Shown here one piece after another: positions 5,935-13,613 of a stretch of DNA of 27,752 nt. This DNA comes from a virus, in the IMG/VR virus record IMGVR_UViG_3300046167_000390, positions 1-27,752 of that record; one strand, written 5' to 3'. The stretch's first letter is position 1, and the number at the start of each line of letters is the position of its first letter. The notes beneath the pieces were generated by a model. It worked only from the letters and a program-made list of their open reading frames with translations, ran no database searches and was not told where the DNA came from. A program made the position numbers and the translations under genes.

Positions 5935-6255
5935 TTACATTTTATTTTCTAAATAATCAATACCATAAAAGTTGTGTACTGGTTCGCCGCTTGGCGTTAC
6001 TGCATAGCTTTTCCACCCATAAGGGTGTTCTTCTATTCCGTTCCAAACAACATCAATTAGGTATTTATCACTTAATACTGGCTCAACGTATTCTTCTGTT
6101 TTTTCATCAAAATAACCCTCTTCCAATACTTCGTGACCTAATCTTACAACAGCGTGGCTGTGCGTTGGGTTATTTTCCTTATCTACTCCCAAACCTTTTA
6201 TTTTAGTTTCAGCTTGTTCCTCGCTTTCAAAAATATATTTTCCTACTTTTATCAT
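5935..6255 (-). CDS. Conserved hypothetical next to the fibre gene
   Basis: A 106-residue protein. It begins MIKVGKYIFESEEQAETKI, continues with an NPTHSHAVVRLG stretch, and ends with VTPSGEPVHNFYGIDYL. I have the impression of a recurrent small protein after fibre genes in flavobacterial phages, without known function. It overlaps the fibre gene by four bases, so it is translated with it. A chaperone or a small virion component at the fibre is plausible. Confidence 0.6.
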   Translation of the reverse strand: MIKVGKYIFESEEQAETKIKGLGVDKENNPTHSHAVVRLGHEVLEEGYFDEKTEEYVEPVLSDKYLIDVVWNGIEEHPYGWKSYAVTPSGEPVHNFYGIDYLENKM

Positions 6256-7943
6256 AGTGTTGTTAATTCTTCTGCTTCTTCTCTTGTTAATGCTCTATCG
6301 TAAACTCTTATATCGTGTATTTTACCCTCCATAAAAGTACCTGTTAAATTAGGGTTTGAAAAAGTTAATTTATTTAACCCTGTTGGTAAAACTTCATCAT
6401 ATTCAAAGTAAACTCTGCTTCCGTTTACATAAAAAACAATCGCGTCTTCATCAGCGAAAGTTATAGCTAATTTATTTCTTGTGTCAAAAGTTAAAGGGTT
6501 GTAATCACTAAATACAGTTGTGCCTCCTGTAACTGTTAAAGCCCTAACACTTGTTCCTGTACCTTGATATTCAATTGTATGCCTATTATTTGCAGTGCCA
6601 TCGCTTATTTGTATTTCCATACCACCGCCACTTTTAAAAGGCGTTGCATCTACAAACAAAGTACCCTCTGTAATATCAAACAAATTACTATCTTCAACAA
6701 AACACTCATCTTTTAATCTTGTTACTGTACTTGCTTCTGTTTTTATATAGCTTGATGCATAGCTTCCGTCCTCTATCTGCGCACCCCATATATATACACT
6801 TTCGTTTTCTTCTGGTTTTATGCCAAATGATTGTGACGCCGATGCTGTATGCGTTGCGGTTAATCTGTACCAACCATTGCCAAAATCTTCAATAGTGCCT
6901 GTCATACTTCCACCCTCGGTGTCTACTATTCCATTTCCTAAATCAAAAACAACTCTATTTGTAGATGAACTTGCATTAAATATTTCAATAAGACGTGAAT
7001 TAGACATTTTAACAAATATAGATGCTGTTTTTTCTGTAGTGTTCCAACTACTAAACCTATAAACTCCACCACCACTTGCGGTTGAGGTTAAAAGGTCGGC
7101 TGTTAATGTTCCGTTTGGTGCAATTATTTGATTTGTTGTAATTGTGGAATTTGATTTAAACCAAGCACTTTGATTAAATTGCTCTGAATATGTAAAACCG
7201 TTTGTTCGTTGGCTTTCTAAAAGTAAACTCGGACAGTTGCTGTTATACCAATCTAATCTTGGTACATCTGTAAAAGTTTCTACTGTTTCTGTAACTTGAC
7301 TGCCCTCTGTTTTTATGTAATCAGACAAAGCACCTTCGCTAAGCATAGCACCCCAAATATATACTGACTGTGCACTTGTGGGAATAGTAAACCCTAATGT
7401 TTGACTTGAAGTACCTTGATGAGTACCTACACATCTAAACCAACCATTCGGCAAAGAAATAATTTGACCGCTAAAATTACCACCTACACTTTGAACAGTA
7501 CCAGTATCTAAATTAAAAATAATTTCATTACTTGGAGATGATAAGTTTGTTATTCTAAAAGTCGATGATGTGTTTTTCTTTACATATATTGAAGCGGTTT
7601 TAACTGCTGTACTCCATTCGTTAAAATCTGCTAAACCACCATTGGAAGCTGTTGAAGTTAATAAAGTGCTTAAAGAAGCACCATCTGGAGCAACAATAGA
7701 AGAAATACTATCAGTAGAATTACTGTTAACCCAATTACTTTGCGTAAAATCTTCACTATATAAAAACTCATTAGTAATACTACCGCTTGTTTTAGCTTCC
7801 TCTATTAAACCATCTTTACGTACTCTTGTACCTATTGACTGTCTTGTAAAGTCAAAATCGCCTGTAGCATCATTAGGCAAAATAGAATATACTTTACCGC
7901 TTTTATATCCGCTCGGTATTAGTGCTAATTTAGGATTGCTCAT
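6252..7943 (-). CDS. Receptor-binding fibre with duplicated lectin-like domains
   Basis: A 563-residue virion protein. The N-terminal 50 residues (SGYKSGKVYSILP, then TRVRKDGLIEE) resemble the attachment segment seen in Bacteroidetes phage fibres. Two homologous modules follow, about 60-215 and 250-410. Each runs from a YSExF-x-S-x-W start through APxGxxxxxLLTSTAS and NGWxR to SVYIWGA and YIKTE, typical of beta-sandwich carbohydrate-binding domains. Residues about 425-560 form a LamG/concanavalin A-like domain (ITFADEDAIVFYVNG, KIHDIRVYDRALTREEAEEL). It probably binds host surface glycans. The position just before the lysis genes is usual for such proteins. Confidence 0.75.
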   Translation of the reverse strand: MSNPKLALIPSGYKSGKVYSILPNDATGDFDFTRQSIGTRVRKDGLIEEAKTSGSITNEFLYSEDFTQSNWVNSNSTDSISSIVAPDGASLSTLLTSTASNGGLADFNEWSTAVKTASIYVKKNTSSTFRITNLSSPSNEIIFNLDTGTVQSVGGNFSGQIISLPNGWFRCVGTHQGTSSQTLGFTIPTSAQSVYIWGAMLSEGALSDYIKTEGSQVTETVETFTDVPRLDWYNSNCPSLLLESQRTNGFTYSEQFNQSAWFKSNSTITTNQIIAPNGTLTADLLTSTASGGGVYRFSSWNTTEKTASIFVKMSNSRLIEIFNASSSTNRVVFDLGNGIVDTEGGSMTGTIEDFGNGWYRLTATHTASASQSFGIKPEENESVYIWGAQIEDGSYASSYIKTEASTVTRLKDECFVEDSNLFDITEGTLFVDATPFKSGGGMEIQISDGTANNRHTIEYQGTGTSVRALTVTGGTTVFSDYNPLTFDTRNKLAITFADEDAIVFYVNGSRVYFEYDEVLPTGLNKLTFSNPNLTGTFMEGKIHDIRVYDRALTREEAEELTTL

Positions 7944-8407
7944 TATCTCTCTGTTAAAATTACTGTACTATCAACATAACGCCAAACTCCGTTTGACTGC
8001 CATCTAATAAATATTTTATCATTTCTACTTATTTCTAAATCGTGCGCAAAGTCAAATGTTAAGCGCATATTTTCGCTCGGTGTATAAGTTAAGGTTTTAG
8101 TGCCTATTTGTGTTACTTCATCGTTTTTGTATATTTGTATTGTTGCGCTTGTTCCTGTTGGTGTTCCGTATGTTACACCTCTACTTGTATATTTATTTGC
8201 CGTAATTGTAACGCTTGTCACATAGCAATCAAAAGGAACAGGAATACTACCATAAGAATAAGGAAATTCAGTAGATGCGCCACCTTGATACAAAGTATAA
8301 TTACTTGTACCACCTAAATAGTGCCTACGATTAAACGCCAATCGTTCAGAAGTAATACCTCTTGTGATAGCGTTTCTTGATTTTTTTTGTATTATACTAT
8401 TTAGCAT
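7943..8407 (-). CDS. Putative virion protein upstream of the fibre
   Basis: A 154-residue protein. After a basic start, residues 30-154 are strand-rich (YTLYQGGASTEFPYSYGSIP, SVTITANKYTS, ATIQIYKND, KIFIRWQSNG), consistent with a jelly-roll or beta-sandwich domain. Its stop coincides with the start region of the fibre gene (shared base 7943), so they are co-translated. Likely a head fibre, spike or fibre-attachment protein, judged from fold impression and position. Confidence 0.55.
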   Translation of the reverse strand: MLNSIIQKKSRNAITRGITSERLAFNRRHYLGGTSNYTLYQGGASTEFPYSYGSIPVPFDCYVTSVTITANKYTSRGVTYGTPTGTSATIQIYKNDEVTQIGTKTLTYTPSENMRLTFDFAHDLEISRNDKIFIRWQSNGVWRYVDSTVILTER

Positions 8408-8531
8408 CTCTATACGTTTGGTAGCAAATCGCTACAGCTTGGTCTTTTTTATACTCCTTGCTTATTTCTGCTACACACCTCACTATAAAATCTTTTTGCT
8501 TCTCGTTTGCTCTTGGTTTTGGTATCGGCAT
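8397..8531 (-). CDS. MPIPKP-type small phage protein
   Basis: A 44-residue protein: MPIPKPRANEKQKDFIVRCV, then QAVAICYQTYR. The pattern MPIPKP...F--RC......Q..A.CY..W/Y is a motif I know from phage head genes, often found as a separate small gene or at the end of the protease. No enzymatic role is known to me. It overlaps a second plausible gene (8449-8583) in another frame for 83 bases, and its 3' end overlaps the next virion gene by 11 bases. Confidence 0.65.
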   Translation of the reverse strand: MPIPKPRANEKQKDFIVRCVAEISKEYKKDQAVAICYQTYRDAK

Positions 8532-8583
8532 CAATATATTTTTTTAGTTTGTTAAGGTTTGTTTGTTTTACTTTATACCTCAT
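8449..8583 (-). CDS. Overlapping 44-residue basic protein
   Basis: A frame beginning MRYKVKQTNLNKLKKYID with an ATGA overlap to the preceding connector gene (8580-9080), so its start is well placed for coupled translation. It is very basic (many Lys and Arg). From 8449 to 8531 it shares DNA with the MPIPKP gene in a different frame. It may be a real short gene or a leader whose translation delivers ribosomes to the MPIPKP start. Confidence 0.45.
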   Translation of the reverse strand: MRYKVKQTNLNKLKKYIDADTKTKSKREAKRFYSEVCSRNKQGV

Positions 8584-9080
8584 AGTACCCAACCATTAAA
8601 AGTTGTATCTGTATCTGGGCTAATATCCTCGTTTGTGTTGCTTAAATACTCTGGGAATAAGTTATTGTTAAAACACAAATAATCTACTAATCGTGTAGAA
8701 TAATAGTTGGCGTACTCTCGTGCCTTTGCTACTAAATAATCTACCTCGTTTTTATCTACGTTCTGTGCTGTTTCTGAACTGTGTTTAAGTACAGATTTGT
8801 TTGTAATCGTGTACGCTGCAAACGGTATATAGTTCATTTGAGCAAACCAAATAAGTGCAGGTTGTACATAGGTATTAACCAATGTTAAATAATCGCCTGA
8901 TAATGTATCTGCAATTATATCTTCGCTAATTTTGTTGTATAAATCCGTACCTAACAAATTTTGTATATCTATTTGTTGGGCTACCTTAACAAACTGTATC
9001 ATTTTATCTATATCAACGTTGCCATCAATAATAGAATTTTTTTTAAGGTCTGTTGTGCTTATAAATAATGCTGTTGCCAT
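8580..9080 (-). CDS. Putative head-tail connector (DUF6712-like)
   Basis: A 166-residue, mainly helical protein. The start (FISTTDLKKNSIIDGNVDIDKM), the middle (PALIWFAQMNYIPF) and the end (DTDTTFNGWVL) agree with a protein family of Bacteroidetes phages that I recall as DUF6712, found right after portal genes. The position following the portal and before the fibre genes supports a neck or connector role. It starts immediately after the portal C-terminal frame stops (9081). Confidence 0.6.
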   Translation of the reverse strand: MATALFISTTDLKKNSIIDGNVDIDKMIQFVKVAQQIDIQNLLGTDLYNKISEDIIADTLSGDYLTLVNTYVQPALIWFAQMNYIPFAAYTITNKSVLKHSSETAQNVDKNEVDYLVAKAREYANYYSTRLVDYLCFNNNLFPEYLSNTNEDISPDTDTTFNGWVL

Positions 9081-9293
9081 TTAGTTTCTAAATTTCATTT
9101 TGTTCCAATACTCTGCTGTATAACCCTTATACTTCATATCCTTTGGTGCAACAGGTACTTTTTGTGCGTTCGCCTCTGGCTTAAAACCTCGTTTTCTTGC
9201 CTCTGTTGTGCTTATTGCAGTTCCTAAACCTTTGCCACCCTCTTTGCGTACATACGTCTTACGAAGCCATTTATGACTACATCTCGCACCACC
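9081..9293 (-). CDS. Out-of-frame C-terminal part of the portal
   Basis: This frame continues the portal homology with GGARCSHKWLRKTYVRKEGG and ends KMKFRN, just before the next gene. An ATG upstream (9338) opens the frame but would read portal DNA in the wrong frame (MERVEAIP), so an independent start is unlikely. Taking out one G from GGG at 9292-9294, or one A from 9295-9297, joins the two frames into YKGGARCSHKW and a 612-residue protein. It is either a base-insertion error, a mutation or a +1 frameshift site. Confidence 0.6.
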   Translation of the reverse strand, partial: GGARCSHKWLRKTYVRKEGGKGLGTAISTTEARKRGFKPEANAQKVPVAPKDMKYKGYTAEYWNKMKFRN

Positions 9294-10920
9294 CTTTATA
9301 AAGCCAAATAGAATAGGTATCGCTTCCACCCTTTCCAAAACCTGCGTTTACAGCTTTGTTTTCCATAGCTACAATGTCCTCTTTACGATACACCTTTTTT
9401 GCACTTACCATTTTAGAACAAAACTGTCTTGACGTTGCCTTTGTTCTTGCAGGGCTATACATATAGCGTACTAAAAACTCATTACCTTCTTCTTTTGTTT
9501 GTTTACTTGTACCGTCTTGCTCACTCTCTCTATAAGGTTTTGCGCTTCCTGTACTTACAAACTCCCATATTTTAGATAGTAAACTCTTATCTTTTGGTTG
9601 GTTAAGGTCTGTTATTACCTCATCTAAACCATCTTCTTCGTCATAGTTTACCTCTCTTTCGTCTATTACCTCAAATTCTTTTAGTAGTTCTTCTTCGTCC
9701 TGTCCTAAATCTATTAGCGCATCAGCTATATCGCTACCTAATTCGTCTGGTAATTCCTCACTTAAACAACACTCTTTAGATAATTTTACACCTGTTTCTT
9801 CTTCTCGTGTTTCTTCGTCCACTACGTTTTCTAAGTCTGTAAACTCTAATGGTTGTAACGTCTTAAAATATAGTTTTAAGCTAATATTATTATAAGCAAG
9901 TATTTGGTCAAAGGCATCTATTAAAAGTGTCTGAAATGGTCTAATAACGGTGTTATCCATTAGTATACTTGCGGTCTTTAGTTCGTCCGCATTATTACCA
10001 AGTCCGCTACTATCCTTAATACCTAAAAGCATAGGCGATACAACTCTATGTGCTACCATAATCTTTTTACCACTCTCATCGCTTAGGAATTGGTATTGGT
10101 TATGCGCCTCACTTAGTTGTATTGGCTCTATTGTTGCAGCACTCTCTGGGTTGTCGTTAAACGCTAAAATAAACTTACCTGCGTTACTACTTCCGCTAAA
10201 CTTTTGGTATATTCTGTTTTCTAACATTTGGCGTTCCTCTGCATTAGGCGTACCATTGTTGAAATTGATAAGCATACTCGGTGCAAGTCCGTTAAGTATG
10301 TTGTTTAAGTGATAGTTTGATATTTCTTCCTCTAACTCTGCATATTGCAATCCACCTTGATAATCTGGGCTTGAATAGTATTTATATCCTGCTCTGTATG
10401 GCTTTACATATACTATCTCAATAGCTTCTGTAGAATAACCAAAAGCAGGTATTCTTGTGCAATCTTTTACGTTCTTTACTTTACTCCAATCATCAGAGTA
10501 GTAATACGCTTCTATTTCGCCTTTTTCGTTGCATTTTTCGGCTCTTAAATTTTCTACAGGGATATGTTCTACTCTTGCTACGCTTTTACGGTCTTTTGAG
10601 TATATAACTTGCATTGAACATTGCCCCATAAGTTTAAGGTCATAACACAATTTGCGTACACAATCTTTGTGGAATAAAGTCATCATTTTAGCATACGCCT
10701 CTGGCTTTTTGCTGCTATCTAAAGCATCTAAACCTTTGCCATATATCATCTCACTAACTCCGTTTATAATAGCGTTATTTGTTGGGCTACCATTGTAACG
10801 GTCTATTAGATAACTAAAATAATTGTTATCAGTACCATACGCCACCCATTGCTTATTGCTTTTTTCTACAATCTCTGGGCTTGTATAGGTGCTTAAATTA
10901 ACTACTCTTAAATCGTTCAT
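9277..10920 (-). CDS. Phage portal protein (C-terminus frameshifted)
   Basis: A 547-residue frame for the portal, the dodecameric ring through which DNA enters and leaves the head. Portal-like features are the helical N-terminal part (about 40-110), SPDYQGGLQYAELEEEI (184-200), AHRVVSPMLLGIKDSSGLGN (289-308), and the long helix with NTVIRPFQTLLIDAFDQIL. Residues 400-450 are very acidic. A C-terminal domain begins at about 485 (RYMYSPARTKATSRQFC, then YRKEDIVAME). The frame ends KGWCEM, but homology continues in the next frame to 9081. The gene follows a 123-residue virion gene at a three-base gap and shares its promoter-like motif. Confidence 0.8.
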   Translation of the reverse strand: MNDLRVVNLSTYTSPEIVEKSNKQWVAYGTDNNYFSYLIDRYNGSPTNNAIINGVSEMIYGKGLDALDSSKKPEAYAKMMTLFHKDCVRKLCYDLKLMGQCSMQVIYSKDRKSVARVEHIPVENLRAEKCNEKGEIEAYYYSDDWSKVKNVKDCTRIPAFGYSTEAIEIVYVKPYRAGYKYYSSPDYQGGLQYAELEEEISNYHLNNILNGLAPSMLINFNNGTPNAEERQMLENRIYQKFSGSSNAGKFILAFNDNPESAATIEPIQLSEAHNQYQFLSDESGKKIMVAHRVVSPMLLGIKDSSGLGNNADELKTASILMDNTVIRPFQTLLIDAFDQILAYNNISLKLYFKTLQPLEFTDLENVVDEETREEETGVKLSKECCLSEELPDELGSDIADALIDLGQDEEELLKEFEVIDEREVNYDEEDGLDEVITDLNQPKDKSLLSKIWEFVSTGSAKPYRESEQDGTSKQTKEEGNEFLVRYMYSPARTKATSRQFCSKMVSAKKVYRKEDIVAMENKAVNAGFGKGGSDTYSIWLYKGWCEM

Positions 10921-10923
10921 AAT

Positions 10924-11295
10924 TTATATAATTATATACTCGTTGTCATAACTATCCTCAACTGTATATTCGTTTTTGTTTATACTATAATAATCGTTGC
11001 TTATTTGATTAACCGTTTGGTCTGTACAAAATACCTTGTCCCTATATATTACATCTCTGTAACCTAATCTTTGTTCTTGGGATTTTTTTAATTCCAAAAT
11101 ATAAAAATCGCCTTCTGTCAATGTGCCAAAATCAACTGTAAATTGTAAATAGTCCCCACTTGTTGTAGGTATAGTTTCAACATCTATAGTTGTATTAGTG
11201 CTTTCACTTGTTAATTCTACTATAATATCATCAACATCAAATGTTCTTGGTATGATATTAAAAGTTTTATTTCCGCTTGTTTGTATGAGTTGCAT
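10924..11295 (-). CDS. Conserved hypothetical virion protein
   Basis: A 123-residue strand-rich protein (FDVDDIIVELTSES, YLQFTVDFGTL, DFYILELKKSQ) ending in the acidic YTVEDSYDNEYIII. The sequence YRDKVFCT before the tail is one I associate with flavobacterial phage structural regions. It starts inside the 33-bp late motif, being the first gene of the portal unit, and follows a terminator at 11341-11369. A minor head or tail protein is likely from position. Confidence 0.55.
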   Translation of the reverse strand: MQLIQTSGNKTFNIIPRTFDVDDIIVELTSESTNTTIDVETIPTTSGDYLQFTVDFGTLTEGDFYILELKKSQEQRLGYRDVIYRDKVFCTDQTVNQISNDYYSINKNEYTVEDSYDNEYIII

Positions 11296-11325
11296 ATTAA
11301 TATATAAACAAAACTAAAATATTTT
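11293..11325 (-). promoter_or_regulatory. 33-bp late motif, copy before the portal unit
   Basis: On the minus strand AAAATATTTTA, five bases, then GTTTATATATTAATATG, whose last three bases are the start codon of the 11295 gene. It matches the copy at 23290-23322 at every position outside the five-base spacer. It directly follows a terminator, which favours a promoter role. Confidence 0.6.
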
Positions 11326-11340
11326 GTATTGTATGGGTAT

Positions 11341-11369
11341 AAAAAAAGGGCTACCTAAAAAGATAACCC
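11341..11369 (-). terminator. Intrinsic terminator after the tail-tube-like gene
   Basis: On the minus strand GGGTTATC and GGTAGCCC pair over eight positions, two as G-U, across a 6-base loop, followed by seven T. It ends the 11392-11919 gene, and the late motif of the next unit begins 16 bases further on. Confidence 0.85.
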
Positions 11370-11391
11370 TTAAATTTAAAACCCTAAATTA

Positions 11392-11919
11392 TTATGCAGT
11401 TGGGTCAATCTGTGAAGCAGAAGCATCAGCAGTAATTACTGACCCTGTTACAAAGTATGGTGGCGCAGTTTCCTGTGCTACCGCTGTAATTGTATATCCT
11501 GTTAAATCTCCCATTGCAGCACCAGTTACAATAGTACCTCCATTTACATCAGCGCCGTGTTCTAATCCCATAACGAAATAGTTTCCGTTGTAGTCCTCTA
11601 TTGCGATGTGTGGTCTTGCGTGTGCAATTAGTTTTAGTTCTTCTTGTGTCGCTTTGTCTTGGAATGTCAAAGTTAGGTTAAGTGTACTCTCATAGAAAGT
11701 TGTACCATTCTCTCTTGAAGAATTGATAGCGGTTTCTAAAGAAGAATTACCCTTAACATCAAATTGAAACCAATCAGGTGTACCGCTAAATGCAGTAATT
11801 TCACCTGCAGCGATGGTTGCATCGCCTAAAGTACCAAAATCAGCAAAGTAAATAGTTTTAATACCACCTACTGCACTTTTGCAAGGTACTTTTCTTCCTG
11901 TTGTTAATGAACAAGCCAT
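11392..11919 (-). CDS. Putative major tail (tube) protein
   Basis: A 175-residue protein starting MACSLTTGRKVPCKSAVGGI, with alternating strands and NSSRENGTTFYESTLNLTLT (63-82), ARPHIAIEDYNGNYFVMGLE (101-120) and GAAMGDLTGYTITAVAQE. This is a family I associate with flavobacterial phages as an abundant structural protein. The mixed beta architecture and the strong terminator right behind fit a highly expressed tail-tube protein. It lies just after the capsid gene, a usual place for tail tube genes. A head decoration protein is the alternative. Confidence 0.5.
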   Translation of the reverse strand: MACSLTTGRKVPCKSAVGGIKTIYFADFGTLGDATIAAGEITAFSGTPDWFQFDVKGNSSLETAINSSRENGTTFYESTLNLTLTFQDKATQEELKLIAHARPHIAIEDYNGNYFVMGLEHGADVNGGTIVTGAAMGDLTGYTITAVAQETAPPYFVTGSVITADASASQIDPTA

Positions 11920-11940
11920 ATTTTTAAAGTGTTTTTAAAT

Positions 11941-11968
11941 AAAAAAGGGTAGGGTAATTCCCCCACCC
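11941..11968 (-). terminator. Intrinsic terminator after the capsid gene
   Basis: On the minus strand GGGTGGGG and CCCTACCC form an eight-pair stem with one G-U pair and a 6-base loop, followed by six T. It starts 25 bases after the extended capsid stop at 11993 and lies 22 bases before the next gene start (11919), with no clear promoter between them. Partial termination would set a capsid to tail-protein ratio. Confidence 0.8.
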
Positions 11969-11992
11969 CTTTCTACGTTGATTAATTAATTA

Positions 11993-12043
11993 TTATACAG
12001 TTCTGTAAACGATGTCAGATACTTGAGCATACTGTACACCAGC
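11993..12043 (-). CDS. Out-of-frame C-terminus of the capsid protein
   Basis: After MRFT the capsid frame reads CWCTVCSSI and stops. One base further, the other frame reads AGVQYAQVSDIVYRTV and stops at 11993. The MRFTAGVQY junction is what the capsid family would be expected to show, and removing one C of the CC pair at 12045-12046 restores it, giving 310 residues. See the capsid entry. Confidence 0.6.
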   Translation of the reverse strand, partial: AGVQYAQVSDIVYRTV

Positions 12044-12926
12044 AGGTAAATCTCATTACTACTCTTACATTCATACTTCCGTTTATTTCGGCTTGGTCAA
12101 TCACACGCACCTCATTCATATCATTGAGTAAACCTGTCCCAAAGAATAAGTTTGATTTTTCAGCAGCGATAATAGTACCGGCAGCAGCACCTCTTGCAGG
12201 TACTACAGGAATACCATCAAAGAAAAGGTTTCCTAATACTTGGTTGTTTCCTTTGTTTTCATAACCTGCAGCACCTTGTCCACCAGATTGAAAACCACCC
12301 AATGAACGTGTATAAGCACGAATAACATCAGAAGCTGCGTAAATTAGCAAGTCATCGCTTCCGTAAACAGCAGTAGGAATAGCATCTACAACAGCGCCAA
12401 GTTCAGAAACTACATTAGCAGATGTAATTGCAGCACCTGTCAAATCTTGCCCTGCAGGTAGGTCAGCATCTGTATCTAATTTAATTGAAAAACCATCAAA
12501 CTGTCCACTATCACCGCTATCGCCAGACCAAATATTTCTTTCTGTACGGTCTGCTACTTTTGCAGCAACGTGAGCCAATACAAAATCAGAGAAGTTTGCA
12601 GGTAGGTTATCGAAAGCACTAAAGCCCATTTGAGCAGCTTCCCAATCGCTATGCAAATCTTTCTTACAAATGTCAAGATTTACTTGAAATTCCTCTGGTT
12701 GTAGGATTTTTTCAGTTAAAGTTAAAGTTCCTTGTCCTGTTTGAAAATCACAAGTAGCGTCTTGAACGATATCGTCAGTAGATGCTTTCTTGATAACAGA
12801 CTTAAATTTAACATTAGGCATTACTGTAATAAGTCCTTTGTCTAATGTGTCAGCAGATAATAAAGCAGCAGCGATATACTTGCCACTAAATTCCCCTGCA
12901 TAAGTTGAAGTAATTGATACACTCAT
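12015..12926 (-). CDS. Major capsid protein (C-terminus frameshifted)
   Basis: A 303-residue frame for an HK97-fold-like major capsid protein. Indicators are its size, its place directly after the acidic scaffold gene, the terminator behind it, and the patterns ILQPEEFQVNLDICKKDLHS (75-94), AAKVADRTERNIWSGD (121-136) with an FDGF loop, and IPVVPARG near residues 240-247. Codon choice is richer in GCA and GCT than elsewhere, as for an abundant protein. The last nine residues (CWCTVCSSI) do not fit; the expected C-terminus continues in the next frame to 11993. Three Cys in nine residues after a Cys-poor protein is itself a sign of a wrong frame. Confidence 0.8.
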   Translation of the reverse strand: MSVSITSTYAGEFSGKYIAAALLSADTLDKGLITVMPNVKFKSVIKKASTDDIVQDATCDFQTGQGTLTLTEKILQPEEFQVNLDICKKDLHSDWEAAQMGFSAFDNLPANFSDFVLAHVAAKVADRTERNIWSGDSGDSGQFDGFSIKLDTDADLPAGQDLTGAAITSANVVSELGAVVDAIPTAVYGSDDLLIYAASDVIRAYTRSLGGFQSGGQGAAGYENKGNNQVLGNLFFDGIPVVPARGAAAGTIIAAEKSNLFFGTGLLNDMNEVRVIDQAEINGSMNVRVVMRFTCWCTVCSSI

Positions 12927-12950
12927 TTTATTTTAGTTTTTAGTTGTTTA

Positions 12951-13577
12951 TTAATTATTAAATTTTGCCATTACTCTATCTAAAGTACTCATTCTTCTAT
13001 TAGGTGCGATATTGAATTTAGATAAATTTTGTTTTGTTTCTGGGTTTGCCTTAATTGGCTCGGCAGCAGGTGCGTTTAGTTCTTCTTGTACTTCTTCTGG
13101 CACTTCGTTTAGTTCCACTTTTTCGTGTTTGCAAAGTTCCTCAGTTACAAGGTTGCCTAATTCATCTGCGCTTAAATCCTCTTTTGGCTCTAACATTGCT
13201 TTAATTTCTTCAAGCATTGATTTAACCTCTGCTAATTCTTCTTTAGTAGCATAAACCTCTTTTTCTTCTTTTTCTTCAAGTTCCACGTCTTCCGTTGCTT
13301 CTACTTCTTCGGTTTCTTCTTCTTCCGCTTCTTCGGTTTTAATCTCTGCAATTAAACCTTCTTCGGTTACTACTAAAATACGTCCGTCCTCTAATTGGTA
13401 TTCGCCAACAGGAACAGCTACTTTTTCATCTTCGGTAACAATAAAAATTTCCTTACCTGCTTCAAACGCTTCTGCCTCTAAAACAGTTCCGTTTTCTAAC
13501 GCTTGTTGTTCTAACTTAACTTCTTCGCTAAGGTTTAGAACTTCTTTGATTTTACTAATCATATCGTTCGTGTTCAT
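12951..13577 (-). CDS. Putative capsid scaffolding protein
   Basis: A 208-residue, strongly acidic protein. An N-terminal beta-rich part (about 22-80: LENGTVLEAEAFEAGKEIFI, VPVGEYQLEDGRILVVTEEG) is followed by a Glu-rich stretch (82-107), a coiled-coil-like helix (108-135) and a basic end (RRMSTLDRVMAKFNN) of the kind that contacts capsid protein. The layout and the position immediately before the capsid gene fit an assembly scaffold. It starts inside a copy of the 33-bp late motif. Confidence 0.65.
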   Translation of the reverse strand: MNTNDMISKIKEVLNLSEEVKLEQQALENGTVLEAEAFEAGKEIFIVTEDEKVAVPVGEYQLEDGRILVVTEEGLIAEIKTEEAEEEETEEVEATEDVELEEKEEKEVYATKEELAEVKSMLEEIKAMLEPKEDLSADELGNLVTEELCKHEKVELNEVPEEVQEELNAPAAEPIKANPETKQNLSKFNIAPNRRMSTLDRVMAKFNN

Positions 13578-13607
13578 ATTAATATATAATGGTTAAAAAT
13601 TAATTTT
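13575..13607 (-). promoter_or_regulatory. 33-bp late motif, copy before scaffold and capsid
   Basis: On the minus strand TTATATATTAATATG ends on the scaffold start codon and is preceded, at the same five-base spacing, by the A/T-rich block AAAATTAATTT. The last 13 bases match the copies at 11293 and 23290. Confidence 0.55.
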
Positions 13608-13613
13608 GTATTT

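Noticed and set aside
7570-8007. 145-residue plus-strand frame opposite the fibre gene
   Set aside because: Low-complexity hydrophobic shadow of the duplicated fibre domains; no start context or neighbours on that strand.
9294-9338. Independent start MERVEAIP for the small gene after the portal
   Set aside because: It would read portal DNA out of frame; the homology begins only at GGARC, so a frameshifted portal end explains the frame better.
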